16,030 bases of DNA, taken from positions 1-16,030 of the forward strand of contig JAYVCI010000102.1 of the NCBI GenBank assembly GCA_043750035.1, given 5' to 3'. The notes beneath the pieces were generated by a model. It was given only the letters and a program-made list of their open reading frames with translations. It was not told the DNA's origin and did no database searches. Positions 1 through 7,495 of the stretch are shown piece after piece. How positions within the stretch are numbered: position 1 is the first letter of the stretch; each line of letters begins with the position of its first letter. Both the position numbers and the translations under genes were made by a program. The DNA comes from CANJUD01 sp043750035 (GTDB lineage: Bacteria; Bacteroidota; Bacteroidia; UKL13-3).

Positions 1-154
1 AGACATTTTAAGTTTTGAGGTTACTCATCAACAACTTTAATTTATAAATCCTCATACACGCTTCCCTAAAAGGGTTCGACATTAGGCCCCTACGGGCTAG
101 TATACTTTAACAAATTTTTTGCGGACGCCTTGCTGAAAATAGATTTGTTTTAGT
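1..154. other. non-coding left edge with small inverted repeats
   Basis: No convincing gene is seen here. Three small inverted repeats are visible: CCCT/AGGG at 64-74, a bulged hairpin at 83-99 (TAG and CCC pairing with GGG and CTA around the loop CTAC), and AACAAAT at 109-115 pairing with ATTTGTT at 143-149. The last lies just past the stop of the minus-strand RhuM gene and could act in transcript ending, but it has no clean GC stem followed by a T-run, so I do not call it a terminator. A 'GGGTTCGAC' at 72-80 recalls a tRNA T-loop, but no acceptor or anticodon arms surround it. Confidence 0.4.
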
Positions 155-1153
155 TTATCTCTTAGGTTTTATGGGCTTCAGTTTTTTAGCAGATTTTTCT
201 ATCTGTTTTAAAAAATGCTTTTCTGCTTCACTTTGTTCGTTCCTGTGTAATTTTTTATACTTTTCATACTCTTTGTTTGCTTTTTCCAAGGCCATTTGGT
301 GGCTAATAACTCCTGCATTATCCAATATATCGTTACCCGTCATTCTTACAAAATCGTCTAAACGGGCAATCCAATCATTCATATACATTGGTTGTCGGTT
401 AAGTGCTTGCAGTTCGGCTAATTCCAAATAGGCTGTAACCATTCGATTTAGGGTATTCAATTCATTTTCATTCAAATAATTCTTGGCTATTTCAGTTTCT
501 TGCTTAGTTGGTTTGCCGCCTCTAATATGGATAAGTCCCAAGTTAGGTTTATTCGCATCTATTCGGTTGTATATTATCTCAGCAGCGGTGTGCCCATGTG
601 CTGCCCAATGCATTTTGTTTTGAACAGTCTGAAAAAAAAGTATCGAAATTTCCAAGTTGGGGTCATAATCAATACTAGTTGCATATATATCTAAAACCTT
701 TCTCCAGAATACTTTTTCTGAAGAACGAATGTCTCTAATTCGGGCAAGTAATTCTTCAAAATAATTTCCACTGCCAGCCTGTCTGAGCAATTCATCATTC
801 ATAGTAAATCCTTTTACAATGTATTCCCTTAACCTTGCAGTAGCCCATTGACGAAACTTGGTTCCTTGCGGACTTTTTACCCGATAGCCAACAGAAATGA
901 TCACATCAAGATTATAATAATTTGTAGGTTTGGTAGAAAAATCGGAATTTCCGATTTTTCTCATAGACCTCTCACTGTCAAGTTCTTTTTCCCCGTAAAT
1001 ATTTAAAATATGTTCGTTGATAGTTGAACGGGACTTTTGGAACAATTCACTCATTTGGTCAATTGAAAGCCAAACAGTTTCATCCTCCAAAAGCGTTTCA
1101 ATTTTGGTATTACCGTCTTCGGTTTGGTATATGATAATTTTGCTATTTCTCAT
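155..1153 (-). CDS. RhuM family protein (virulence_RhuM), orphan
   Basis: The 332-residue protein resembles the RhuM family, named after a gene of Salmonella pathogenicity island 3 whose biochemical role is unknown. Residues 28-50 (WLSIDQMSELFQKSRSTINE) look like a helix-turn-helix, followed by the family-typical stretch around residues 79-115 (YYNLDVIISVGYRVKS, then GTKFRQWATARLREYI) and by HWAAHGHTAAEIIYNRIDA near 182-200. The C-terminal 45 residues are lysine- and glutamate-rich and probably helical. The length is typical of the family and the frame is intact. The start is the ATG at 1151-1153. From family knowledge, RhuM genes are often seen in genomic islands or near restriction-modification loci, but no such partner is present here; the left edge is only 154 bp away, so a partner could lie outside. 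Likely cytoplasmic. The family assignment is good; the function is unknown. Confidence 0.85.
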   Translation of the reverse strand: MRNSKIIIYQTEDGNTKIETLLEDETVWLSIDQMSELFQKSRSTINEHILNIYGEKELDSERSMRKIGNSDFSTKPTNYYNLDVIISVGYRVKSPQGTKFRQWATARLREYIVKGFTMNDELLRQAGSGNYFEELLARIRDIRSSEKVFWRKVLDIYATSIDYDPNLEISILFFQTVQNKMHWAAHGHTAAEIIYNRIDANKPNLGLIHIRGGKPTKQETEIAKNYLNENELNTLNRMVTAYLELAELQALNRQPMYMNDWIARLDDFVRMTGNDILDNAGVISHQMALEKANKEYEKYKKLHRNEQSEAEKHFLKQIEKSAKKLKPIKPKR

Positions 1154-1350
1154 TGATTATATATATACAACAATTTATTTAAATTAACAGGGTCAACCCC
1201 CGAAATTATATATTTCAATCATCTGCAAACCTACTATGAATATTTTAAAAATCCTAATCTACATACCCCCATCAAACTGCTTCATTATTATATGGAACTA
1301 TACTCCTTATAGCTTCCCAAATTTTCTTTACTATTAATAATCGTAAATTC
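1154..1350. other. intergenic stretch, no gene recognised
   Basis: This lies between the end of the DUF4249 gene and the start of the RhuM gene, both on the minus strand. It is AT-rich. A short GGGT/ACCC hairpin near 1190-1199 is too small to call a terminator. No TAnnTTTG box was found at a suitable distance before the RhuM start. A 33-codon plus-strand frame beginning near 1236 has no support. Confidence 0.4.
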
Positions 1351-2160
1351 TTACTGAACTACCGCCTCTTTCACACTAACCGCAGATGCTTTAAAAAACC
1401 CCAAAGCATTCCCACTTATATTACCTTTATAGGGTGCTGGTGGTGGGGCAAACAGGCTTTGTTGGCGAACGGCATTATTGATTATCTGAAAATAATAATT
1501 ATATGCATTGGTACTTAGTGAGTGAATTTCAATACGTACTTTATCACCTTTTTTTACTGGGCGGCCGACATATACATCTTTGGCCTGGTTGCCATCAATA
1601 AATTGGTCGGTGGTAAAATTAAGATCGTTCAGGGTATTGAATGAGGTGTCGTTTCTATAAAAATATGCGATATAGTTATCTCCAAGTCCCACGGGGTCGG
1701 TATGGCTGATATTGGGGAACTTATTATAGGGACTGCCGGGGCGGCTAAAAGGGAAATCAATAAAATATAAACTATCGAAATGTGTATTGCGGTTTAGTTT
1801 ATCGGTAGCCGTATATTCAGTGTTATTATATAATACTTTTAAAGTATAGGTATTTCCAATTACTCCTTTAATACTTTTACCGTAGTACCACCCACTGCCA
1901 ATAGGCTTCTCTGTAAGGGTATCAGTAACTATATTATCAGTAATGGTTACCAAATCTGCTTTTACTTTTAGATAATTTGTTTGTTCGAAATAGGGCAAGC
2001 TTAGGGTTAAATTTACCTTAGCAAAACTGTCAGAAAATATAACAGCATCTATTACCAAATTGCTTTGTTGGTCTTTGGGCAAATCTACTTTTATCACATC
2101 CTGGCAGGAGGAAAATAAGGTAGTAAAACCTATTAATATATATAATATTTTATTTTTCAT
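1351..2160 (-). CDS. DUF4249 family lipoprotein, partner of TonB receptor
   Basis: A 269-residue lipoprotein. The N-terminus has a basic start, a hydrophobic stretch and a lipobox ending in Cys19 (TTLFSSC), so it should be cleaved and lipidated. The mature part starts QDVIKVDLP and ends with the family-typical segment near residues 246-269 (GNISGNALGFFKASAVSV). I assign it to DUF4249, a Bacteroidota-specific family of unknown function whose genes commonly sit directly next to TonB-dependent receptors. Here it follows the receptor gene by 26 bp on the same strand, so the two are very probably one transcript. By analogy with SusC/SusD pairs it may be a surface-exposed or periplasmic accessory protein helping ligand capture; that is inference. 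The size is near the lower end for the family as I remember it, but both ends look complete. Confidence 0.85.
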   Translation of the reverse strand: MKNKILYILIGFTTLFSSCQDVIKVDLPKDQQSNLVIDAVIFSDSFAKVNLTLSLPYFEQTNYLKVKADLVTITDNIVTDTLTEKPIGSGWYYGKSIKGVIGNTYTLKVLYNNTEYTATDKLNRNTHFDSLYFIDFPFSRPGSPYNKFPNISHTDPVGLGDNYIAYFYRNDTSFNTLNDLNFTTDQFIDGNQAKDVYVGRPVKKGDKVRIEIHSLSTNAYNYYFQIINNAVRQQSLFAPPPAPYKGNISGNALGFFKASAVSVKEAVVQ

Positions 2161-2186
2161 AAATGTATTTTCTTATTATAAGTGGA

Positions 2187-4523
2187 TTAAAAATTAAAGT
2201 TATAAGTTACCGCAGGTATTATAGACCCGAACACTGAAATCCTTACAGCTTCAGTTTCTCCTGTGTCGGGGTTTTGACGGAAGAAAACAGAATAGGCATT
2301 TCGTCGAGAAGTAATATTATATGCTGAAAATACCCATTCTCCTTGCCAATGTTTCTTTTTGCGTGGCTTGAAGCTCGCCGATAAATCTATCCTGAAATAA
2401 TCGGGCACCCGTATACTGTTTCGCAAACTTGCCTGACCCAACGTGTATCCCTGATACACAAATTTTTGTGCCATACCGGTAATAGGAGCACCTGTACTAT
2501 ATACACAATTACTTCCAATTGTCCATTTTTTAGTGAGGTCGTATGAGGCAGTTATACTTAAATTGTTTGTTTTATCATAAGGAGCAAAATACCACTGATC
2601 GTCATTGATACCATTAATTTGTCTGCGTGTACGACTATATGTATAGCTTATCCAACCTGTTAGTTTTCCTTCCGTTTTGCGAATAAAAAACTCTGCTCCA
2701 TAGCTATAACCAATACCTCTAAGCATCTCAGTTTCCAAAGCGGGGTTGGCAATAAGCTGGGCACCGCTTTTAAAATCAATCACATTGGTATAGTTTTTAT
2801 AAAACAATTCTACGGAAGTTTCATATATATTCTTCTTAAAATTTTGGAAATAGCCCAAAGCCACTTGATCAGCTACCTGTGGTTTGAAATAATTATCGCT
2901 GGGCCAATATATATCAATGGGTGTGGCGGCACTTGTTTGGGTAATTAAATGTATATTTTGGCGTGTACGGTTATAACTACCTTTAATAGAACTGGCACGG
3001 CTCAAGGTGTATTTAAACGAAAACCGTGGTTCCAAACCTTGGTAGAATTTAATAATTTTGCCCACATCATATATGGTAGTATCTGTAATTTGTGAAGCCA
3101 ACCTGTTATTTGGGTCTCGGTAAGTATACACACTCGATTTACCCACCTGGGCAAAACCATTATAACGAATTCCATATTGCAAGGTGAGTTTTTTGTTTAC
3201 AGTTTGCTCGTTGCTTATATATAAATTAGGTTCAATCGCAAATTTTTTCTCCATCTTTATTTGGTTGATAAAAGAACTTTGACCAACAACGGGATCTGTT
3301 TGCCCGGGATTGAAACTATAATATATCATATTGCCACCAAATAGCATGGTGTTACTTGAATTTATATAATAAGTATGGTCATATTTGAGATTATAAAACT
3401 TAATATTTGATATCCATTTGAATGCACTACTGCCTTGGGTAGAGCCTAAATCATAATTATAATCACTAACCACACCGGTAATATTAGCAAAGTGTTTGCG
3501 GTTGGCATACAAATGATTCCAACGCAGGGTGAGGTTTTTATTTCCCCAACTGGTGGCAAAAAAATCTGCAAACCCAAAAACATCTCTTCCATAATAACCA
3601 CTCACATACAAGCGATTTTTTTTGTCGAGTATATAATTAAATTTGGCATTAAAATCTGTAAAGTTTATGGAACTCTTTTTAAGTGCATCATTGCTTGCCA
3701 ATGGAAAAAACAGATCTATATAACTGCGTCTGAATGCAACCATATACGAACTTTTATCTTTCACCAAAGGCCCTTCTAACATAATTCTGGAAAATATAGT
3801 ACCCACACCTCCGGTACTCTGGAATTTCTTCATATTGCCATCTTTCATTCTGATATCAAGCACTGATGATAACCTTCCCCCATAGTTGGCCGGTATCCCA
3901 CCTTTAATAAGCTTTACATCCTTTACCGCATCTGGATTGAACACCGAGAAAAAACCGAGTGCATGCGATGAATTATATATAGGGGCTTCATCCTGCAAAA
4001 TCAAGTTCTGATCTACCGAACCACCACGTACATTGAAGCCGGTAGCCCCTTCGCCCACAGTAGAAACACCGGGCAATAATTGTATGGACTTTATAATATC
4101 TACCTCGCCCAATACAGCAGGAATTTTTTTGATGGTAGCCGATGAGAGTTGCACAGTACTCATCTCTACCTTTTCTACGTTTTTATTGTTTCGTTTTTCT
4201 TTAACTGTTATGCCTTCTAATTCTTTTACTTGTGCCTTTAGTTCTATATTGAGGGTAATATTTGAAGTAAGCTCAATTATCTGGGTATAAATATCGAAAT
4301 TTGCTACCTGACAATTGATTTCATAATTTCCAGCGGGTAATGACAGGGAATAGAAACCATAACTATTGGTCAATACTTTGTTATTTTTATCTTTTACCGT
4401 AATGCTTGCCCCACTTATATCTTCACCATTTTGACCATCTTTAACATGGCCACTAATATTATAGGTTTGTGCTGAGCAAAAAATACTGCCGATTAAAAAG
4501 ATTGAGATAAATATTTTTTTCAT
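2187..4523 (-). CDS. TonB-dependent outer membrane receptor
   Basis: A 778-residue outer-membrane receptor that would import a ligand using energy from TonB-ExbBD. I chose the ATG at 4521-4523 because a signal peptide starts there (MKKIFISIFLIGSIFCSAQ); a GTG 63 bp upstream would add residues that do not fit an export signal. Residues about 21-100 form a carboxypeptidase-regulatory-like beta domain (ISGHVKDGQNGEDISGASI). Residues about 115-230 form the plug, with GFNVRGGSVDQNLILQDEAP and GGIPANYGGRLSSVLDIRMKDG. The remainder is the beta-barrel, ending in the aromatic NFNF typical of outer-membrane barrels. The DUF4249 lipoprotein gene follows 26 bp downstream. The substrate cannot be read from the sequence. 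This is not SusC-type by its partner: the neighbour is DUF4249, not SusD. The family call is firm. Confidence 0.93.
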   Translation of the reverse strand: MKKIFISIFLIGSIFCSAQTYNISGHVKDGQNGEDISGASITVKDKNNKVLTNSYGFYSLSLPAGNYEINCQVANFDIYTQIIELTSNITLNIELKAQVKELEGITVKEKRNNKNVEKVEMSTVQLSSATIKKIPAVLGEVDIIKSIQLLPGVSTVGEGATGFNVRGGSVDQNLILQDEAPIYNSSHALGFFSVFNPDAVKDVKLIKGGIPANYGGRLSSVLDIRMKDGNMKKFQSTGGVGTIFSRIMLEGPLVKDKSSYMVAFRRSYIDLFFPLASNDALKKSSINFTDFNAKFNYILDKKNRLYVSGYYGRDVFGFADFFATSWGNKNLTLRWNHLYANRKHFANITGVVSDYNYDLGSTQGSSAFKWISNIKFYNLKYDHTYYINSSNTMLFGGNMIYYSFNPGQTDPVVGQSSFINQIKMEKKFAIEPNLYISNEQTVNKKLTLQYGIRYNGFAQVGKSSVYTYRDPNNRLASQITDTTIYDVGKIIKFYQGLEPRFSFKYTLSRASSIKGSYNRTRQNIHLITQTSAATPIDIYWPSDNYFKPQVADQVALGYFQNFKKNIYETSVELFYKNYTNVIDFKSGAQLIANPALETEMLRGIGYSYGAEFFIRKTEGKLTGWISYTYSRTRRQINGINDDQWYFAPYDKTNNLSITASYDLTKKWTIGSNCVYSTGAPITGMAQKFVYQGYTLGQASLRNSIRVPDYFRIDLSASFKPRKKKHWQGEWVFSAYNITSRRNAYSVFFRQNPDTGETEAVRISVFGSIIPAVTYNFNF

Positions 4524-4721
4524 AAGTTGGGAATATAACAATGCGAAATTGCTATTGTTTCTAGTCAATGAAAAAATATAATTCACAAACCAAAAAATTG
4601 AGAACCCAAACTGTATTTTTTTGATGGTGAAACAGCTAAAGCAAAAGCTTACAGCAAAAGTTCAAAATAATAGTATAATGAAACCCGATTTAAAAGAAGT
4701 ATACTACAACAATTATCTAAA

Positions 4722-5162
4722 TTAGTTATTGGATTTATCGGGGTAATATTTCATGCTCTGATACATGATATTCGACTCCCAATATGGTTTTTCACGCGTG
4801 CGGAAACCGAATTTCTCATAGAATGGCAAGAGTTCAGTTGGGCATCCTAATGATAGTTGTAAATTTTTGGGAATATCGGACATCATTTTTTCCAGTATAG
4901 CCGTTCCAATGCCTTTGCCTCTATACTCTTTCAATACACACATTCTTTCAAATTTATAACCTGAACCTCCTTCTCGCCAACGTGATGCACCTACAGGTAC
5001 GGTATCAAAAAATGCTAAATAATATCGGCATTTACGTTCCTTATCATAATGGTCATGCTCGTCATTTTTAATCATGCCTAGCTCCTCAACAAAAACCGTG
5101 TTACGGATTTTGAAATTATGTTCCATGTCGGCAGAATTGTCCACCTTTTTAACTTCAATCAT
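4722..5162 (-). CDS. GNAT family N-acetyltransferase, ElaA/YjcF-like
   Basis: A protein of about 146 residues in the GNAT superfamily, transferring an acetyl group from acetyl-CoA to an unknown amine. Numbering from the ATG at 5160-5162, residues 19-45 (IRNTVFVEELGMIKNDEHDHYD) match the N-terminal signature of ElaA/YjcF-type proteins (IRxxVFVEEQ...E.D.yD). Residues 74-90 (MCVLKEYRGKGIGTAIL) are motif A, with RGKGIG as the pyrophosphate-binding loop, and PFYEKFGFRT near 125 is the typical late motif. An in-frame ATG at 5172-5174 would add four residues (MIEI) and cannot be excluded. The frame stays open upstream into the kynureninase gene, but that extension has no family similarity and would run through the promoter-like TACATTTG at 5191-5198. 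Probably cytoplasmic. Confidence 0.85.
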   Translation of the reverse strand: MIEVKKVDNSADMEHNFKIRNTVFVEELGMIKNDEHDHYDKERKCRYYLAFFDTVPVGASRWREGGSGYKFERMCVLKEYRGKGIGTAILEKMMSDIPKNLQLSLGCPTELLPFYEKFGFRTREKPYWESNIMYQSMKYYPDKSNN

Positions 5163-5190
5163 TATTTCAATCATCGTAAAAAATATTCCG

Positions 5191-5198
5191 CAAATGTA
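5191..5198 (-). promoter_or_regulatory. -7 promoter box for the acetyltransferase gene
   Basis: On the minus strand this reads TACATTTG, an exact match to the Bacteroidota -7 consensus TAnnTTTG. It lies 16 bp before the ATG at 5174 and 28 bp before the one at 5162, a normal leader for this phylum. No TTG is found at the usual 19-21 bp spacing upstream; the region where the -33 element should lie is occupied by the inverted repeat at 5207-5223. Confidence 0.55.
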
Positions 5199-5202
5199 CA
5201 CT

Positions 5203-5223
5203 AAAAAAATACTGTCAGTATTT
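5203..5223 (-). terminator. perfect 8-bp inverted repeat with T-run; terminator or operator
   Basis: AAATACTG at 5207-5214 and CAGTATTT at 5216-5223 are perfect reverse complements around one base. On the minus strand the right arm runs straight into a T-run, so it could fold as a 7-bp stem with a three-base loop followed by T residues, about 90 bp after the kynureninase stop. It also sits just upstream of the -7 box of the acetyltransferase gene, where an operator would sit. The stem is AT-rich and therefore a weak terminator. Sequence alone does not decide between the two roles. Confidence 0.45.
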
Positions 5224-5310
5224 ATTCGTTGTTTTTTTATTGTCAAATGAATGTTAATTACTACTATTGGCAAAGTAATACCCCATTCTCTTCTATGTCG
5301 GGTGCTTATT

Positions 5311-6576
5311 TTAACTATTATAAAATTTGCCAATCCTATTGGCCAATTCCCATACATCAGCAAAAGAATTATATAAAGGTACAGGAGCAACACGAATTAC
5401 ATCGGGCTCACGCCAATCGGAAATAATATGATGTTTGGTTAGATATGAATGCAATTTTTTGCCCTGGGTTTTGGCTACAATAGATAGCTGACATCCACGG
5501 TGGTCGGAATGCTTGGGGGTAAGGATAGAAATATCGTTGATAGCTAAATCATTCAATAAATATTCGAGATAGCCGGTGAGCAAAACGCTTTTTTTTCTCA
5601 GATTTTTGATGCCAGCTTTGTCGAATATTTCGAGAGATGCACGGTGGGCAGCCATGGGCAGAATCTGTGCATTGCTCAATTGCCAAGCTTCGGCAGTTGG
5701 TGTAGGGTCAAAATTCTTTTGCATCAGGAAGCGTGTCTTTTCATTATTGCCCCACCATCCTTCAAAACGGGGAATGGTTTTATCAGCCACATGTTTCTCA
5801 TTTATATATACACCCGATGTGCCGCCCGGGCCTGAGTTCAGATATTTATAAGTACACCATACTGCAAAATCAACCTTCCATTTATTCAGTTGCAAATGCA
5901 AATTGCCAGCAGCATGGGCCAAATCGAAACCTGCCAAAGCTCCCGCCTCGTGGGCAGCTTCAGCAATCTTGTCCATCTCGAATGCTTGGCCAGTATAATA
6001 GTTTACACCACCCATCATCACCAATGCAAGGCTATCACTATGCTCTTCGATAGTGCTTATAATATCGTCAGTACACAAATTTGATTTGCCTTTCTTAGGT
6101 TTCAGTTCTATTAATGCAGTGGCGGGGTCAAATCCATGAAATTTAATCTGCGATTCCAAAGCATAACGGTCACTTGGAAATGGGTTTGCCTCCATTAATA
6201 TCTTAAATCTGGTTTTGGTAGGCCTGTAAAAACTCACCATCATCAAATGCAGATTGGTGGTGAGGTTGTTCATCACAACCACTTCCTTATTTTTTGCACC
6301 AACCAATCGGGCCGTCATAGCTGTAAGGAAATGGTGGTAGCCAAACCAGTCGAACTCTTTCTTGAAATGACCTTCTACGCCTAATTCTGCCCAGGCATCT
6401 AGCTCATCGTTTACGGCTTTTTTTACAGTTTTGGGTTGGAGACCTAATGAGTTGCCGCAAAAATATATTTGTTTTTCTCCTTTGATGGTTGGAAAATGGA
6501 ATTGCTTGCGGAAGTGAGCTAGTGGGTCTTCCTTATCTAGTTGCTTGGCGAATTCTTTTGTATTCTCGTATTTCAT
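5311..6576 (-). CDS. kynU: kynureninase
   Basis: A 421-residue PLP enzyme that hydrolyses L-kynurenine to anthranilate and L-alanine (or the 3-hydroxy compound to 3-hydroxyanthranilate) in tryptophan degradation. The signature parts are in order: YFCGNSLGLQPK at 38-49, NNLTTNLHLMM at 103-113, NPFPSDRYALESQ at 131-143, GGVNYYTGQ at 189-197, FDLAHAAGN at 217-225 with Asp218 contacting the cofactor pyridine nitrogen, and CTYKYLNSGPGG at 241-252 with Lys244 as the expected Schiff-base lysine. The C-terminus has HRGCQLSI and DWREPDVIRVAPVPLYNS. Length and motifs are those of an active enzyme. No signal peptide, so cytoplasmic. The unrecognised 185-residue gene ends 28 bp upstream on the same strand, and a degenerate promoter box lies in that gap. 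No other kynurenine-pathway enzyme is present except possibly the RidA protein at 7496-7879. Confidence 0.95.
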   Translation of the reverse strand: MKYENTKEFAKQLDKEDPLAHFRKQFHFPTIKGEKQIYFCGNSLGLQPKTVKKAVNDELDAWAELGVEGHFKKEFDWFGYHHFLTAMTARLVGAKNKEVVVMNNLTTNLHLMMVSFYRPTKTRFKILMEANPFPSDRYALESQIKFHGFDPATALIELKPKKGKSNLCTDDIISTIEEHSDSLALVMMGGVNYYTGQAFEMDKIAEAAHEAGALAGFDLAHAAGNLHLQLNKWKVDFAVWCTYKYLNSGPGGTSGVYINEKHVADKTIPRFEGWWGNNEKTRFLMQKNFDPTPTAEAWQLSNAQILPMAAHRASLEIFDKAGIKNLRKKSVLLTGYLEYLLNDLAINDISILTPKHSDHRGCQLSIVAKTQGKKLHSYLTKHHIISDWREPDVIRVAPVPLYNSFADVWELANRIGKFYNS

Positions 6577-6596
6577 ATATAGTGTTATTGGGTAAG

Positions 6597-6604
6597 TAAA
6601 TGTA
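6597..6604 (-). promoter_or_regulatory. near-consensus -7 box before kynureninase
   Basis: On the minus strand this reads TACATTTA, one base away from TAnnTTTG and otherwise identical to the TACATTTG seen before three other genes here. It lies 20 bp before the kynureninase ATG. No TTG at the right spacing upstream. Kynureninase could equally be read through from the pair of genes upstream. Confidence 0.3.
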
Positions 6605-7162
6605 TTATATAAATATTTGCTCTAGTTTATAGTTATCAGTAAACATATCCAATATATTTTTTAAAAGGTTTGGATTTACATCCTCTTGCTGCTTATTTAT
6701 AAGAAAATAAGAACTAATTCCTTTGTTCACATGAAATGTAAAACTGTCTGGATTAAAAAAGAATGCGGTGTAGCTTAAATAGGCTCTGTGTCTCTTCGTG
6801 TTGAAATATCTCTCATTCTCGGCTCTTTTATCTTCTGTAGGTGTGGGCATTCCTAGAAAACCGAAAGACGCGTTGGGATGCCTATTCAATACTTCCAATC
6901 CAATCCTAATGCATGTATCCAAGATATTTCTCGCATCATATTCATACGTTAAAAATTTGTACCTATTTTTTGACAATCTGTGTTTTTGCAAAAAAAATTT
7001 AATTGCGAAAAAATTAAGCTCATATTCTTCAACGTGTACTATATAAACAGTACCTTTTCGATTAATAAACTTATAAATATGGATTTTTTTTAATGGATAG
7101 GATTCACGAACCCTATTATTAGAAGTGCAATACCTAAACCTATATCCCTCACCCAAAACCAT
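6605..7162 (-). CDS. uncharacterised 185-residue protein, second gene of a pair
   Basis: I do not recognise this protein with certainty. It is basic, has no signal peptide or membrane segment, and reads like a soluble mixed alpha/beta protein. Visible blocks are VYIVHVEEYELNFFAIKFF (39-57), followed by QKHRLSKNRYKFLT, then ARNILDTCIRIG (77-88), ASFGFLGMPTPTE (98-110), NTKRHRAYLSY (120-130) and ISSYFLINKQ near 149. This pattern reminds me of uncharacterised proteins of similar size scattered in Bacteroidota, but I cannot name a family. It starts 7 bp after the stop of the 61-residue gene, so the two are probably translated from one message. The kynureninase start follows 28 bp downstream. No catalytic motif is evident. 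The start is the first ATG in the frame after that upstream stop. Confidence 0.65.
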   Translation of the reverse strand: MVLGEGYRFRYCTSNNRVRESYPLKKIHIYKFINRKGTVYIVHVEEYELNFFAIKFFLQKHRLSKNRYKFLTYEYDARNILDTCIRIGLEVLNRHPNASFGFLGMPTPTEDKRAENERYFNTKRHRAYLSYTAFFFNPDSFTFHVNKGISSYFLINKQQEDVNPNLLKNILDMFTDNYKLEQIFI

Positions 7163-7169
7163 CGCACTT

Positions 7170-7355
7170 TTATGCGATATAATCGTATACGTTTTTTGGC
7201 CTCATGGAGGCTAGTTGCTCTTTGGTTAAGGCAACAAATCCATCGCGAATCTTTGCAGCTTCTTCGCGGTTTGATTTAGAAATTGTTATTTTTGAATGGC
7301 CGTGTTTAGATTTTCTAAACAAAAAAATCCCCATAATTAAATACATAGATTTCAT
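7170..7355 (-). CDS. small basic protein, first gene of a pair
   Basis: A 61-residue protein of unknown function. I start it at the ATG at 7353-7355; a TTG 24 bp upstream is in frame but falls inside the TACCTTTG promoter box, so it cannot be on the message. The N-terminus has a short hydrophobic run (MYLIMGIFLF) followed by a basic segment (RKSKHGHSKITISKSN) and a helix-like C-terminal half (AAKIRDGFVALTKEQLASM) ending KNVYDYIA. It sits 7 bp before the 185-residue gene. The size ratio and tight spacing are compatible with a regulator or antitoxin in front of its partner, but no known antitoxin fold can be recognised, so this is only a thought. The well-placed promoter is the main reason to believe the gene is real. 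Confidence 0.55.
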   Translation of the reverse strand: MKSMYLIMGIFLFRKSKHGHSKITISKSNREEAAKIRDGFVALTKEQLASMRPKNVYDYIA

Positions 7356-7376
7356 ACTTGTTTTTTTACTATAATG

Positions 7377-7408
7377 CAAAGGTAAGTCTAAATTTTGTAA
7401 CTAAACAA
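7377..7408 (-). promoter_or_regulatory. promoter of the 61/185-residue gene pair
   Basis: On the minus strand, TTG at 7406-7408 is followed after 21 bp by TACCTTTG at 7377-7384, fitting the Bacteroidota -33/-7 pattern (TTG, about 19-21 bp, TAnnTTTG). The predicted start of transcription is near 7370, about 15 bases before the ATG at 7353-7355. Confidence 0.6.
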
Positions 7409-7495
7409 GATTCAGACCTAATTTTACTGAAGATAAATGAATTGAACTTGTAATTTGCTAAAATAGTATTCCTGCAATCAATCAAATACCTTTTT

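Noticed and set aside
72..80. GGGTTCGAC as a tRNA T-loop
   Set aside because: No acceptor stem, anticodon arm or CCA end can be folded around it.
1185..1200. GGGT/ACCC hairpin as a terminator after the DUF4249 gene
   Set aside because: Only four base pairs with a two-base loop and no T-run on the relevant strand.
4524..4586. Longer start of the TonB receptor from a GTG
   Set aside because: The internal ATG begins a normal signal peptide directly; the extension would bury it.
5163..5393. N-terminal extension of the acetyltransferase into the kynureninase gene
   Set aside because: The extra residues lie outside the GNAT fold, overlap the kynureninase end, and would pass through the inverted repeat and promoter box; the ATG at 5162 (or 5174) fits the family.
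5733..6084. Plus-strand open frames inside the kynureninase gene
   Set aside because: They are antisense shadows of an intact, well-recognised enzyme gene.
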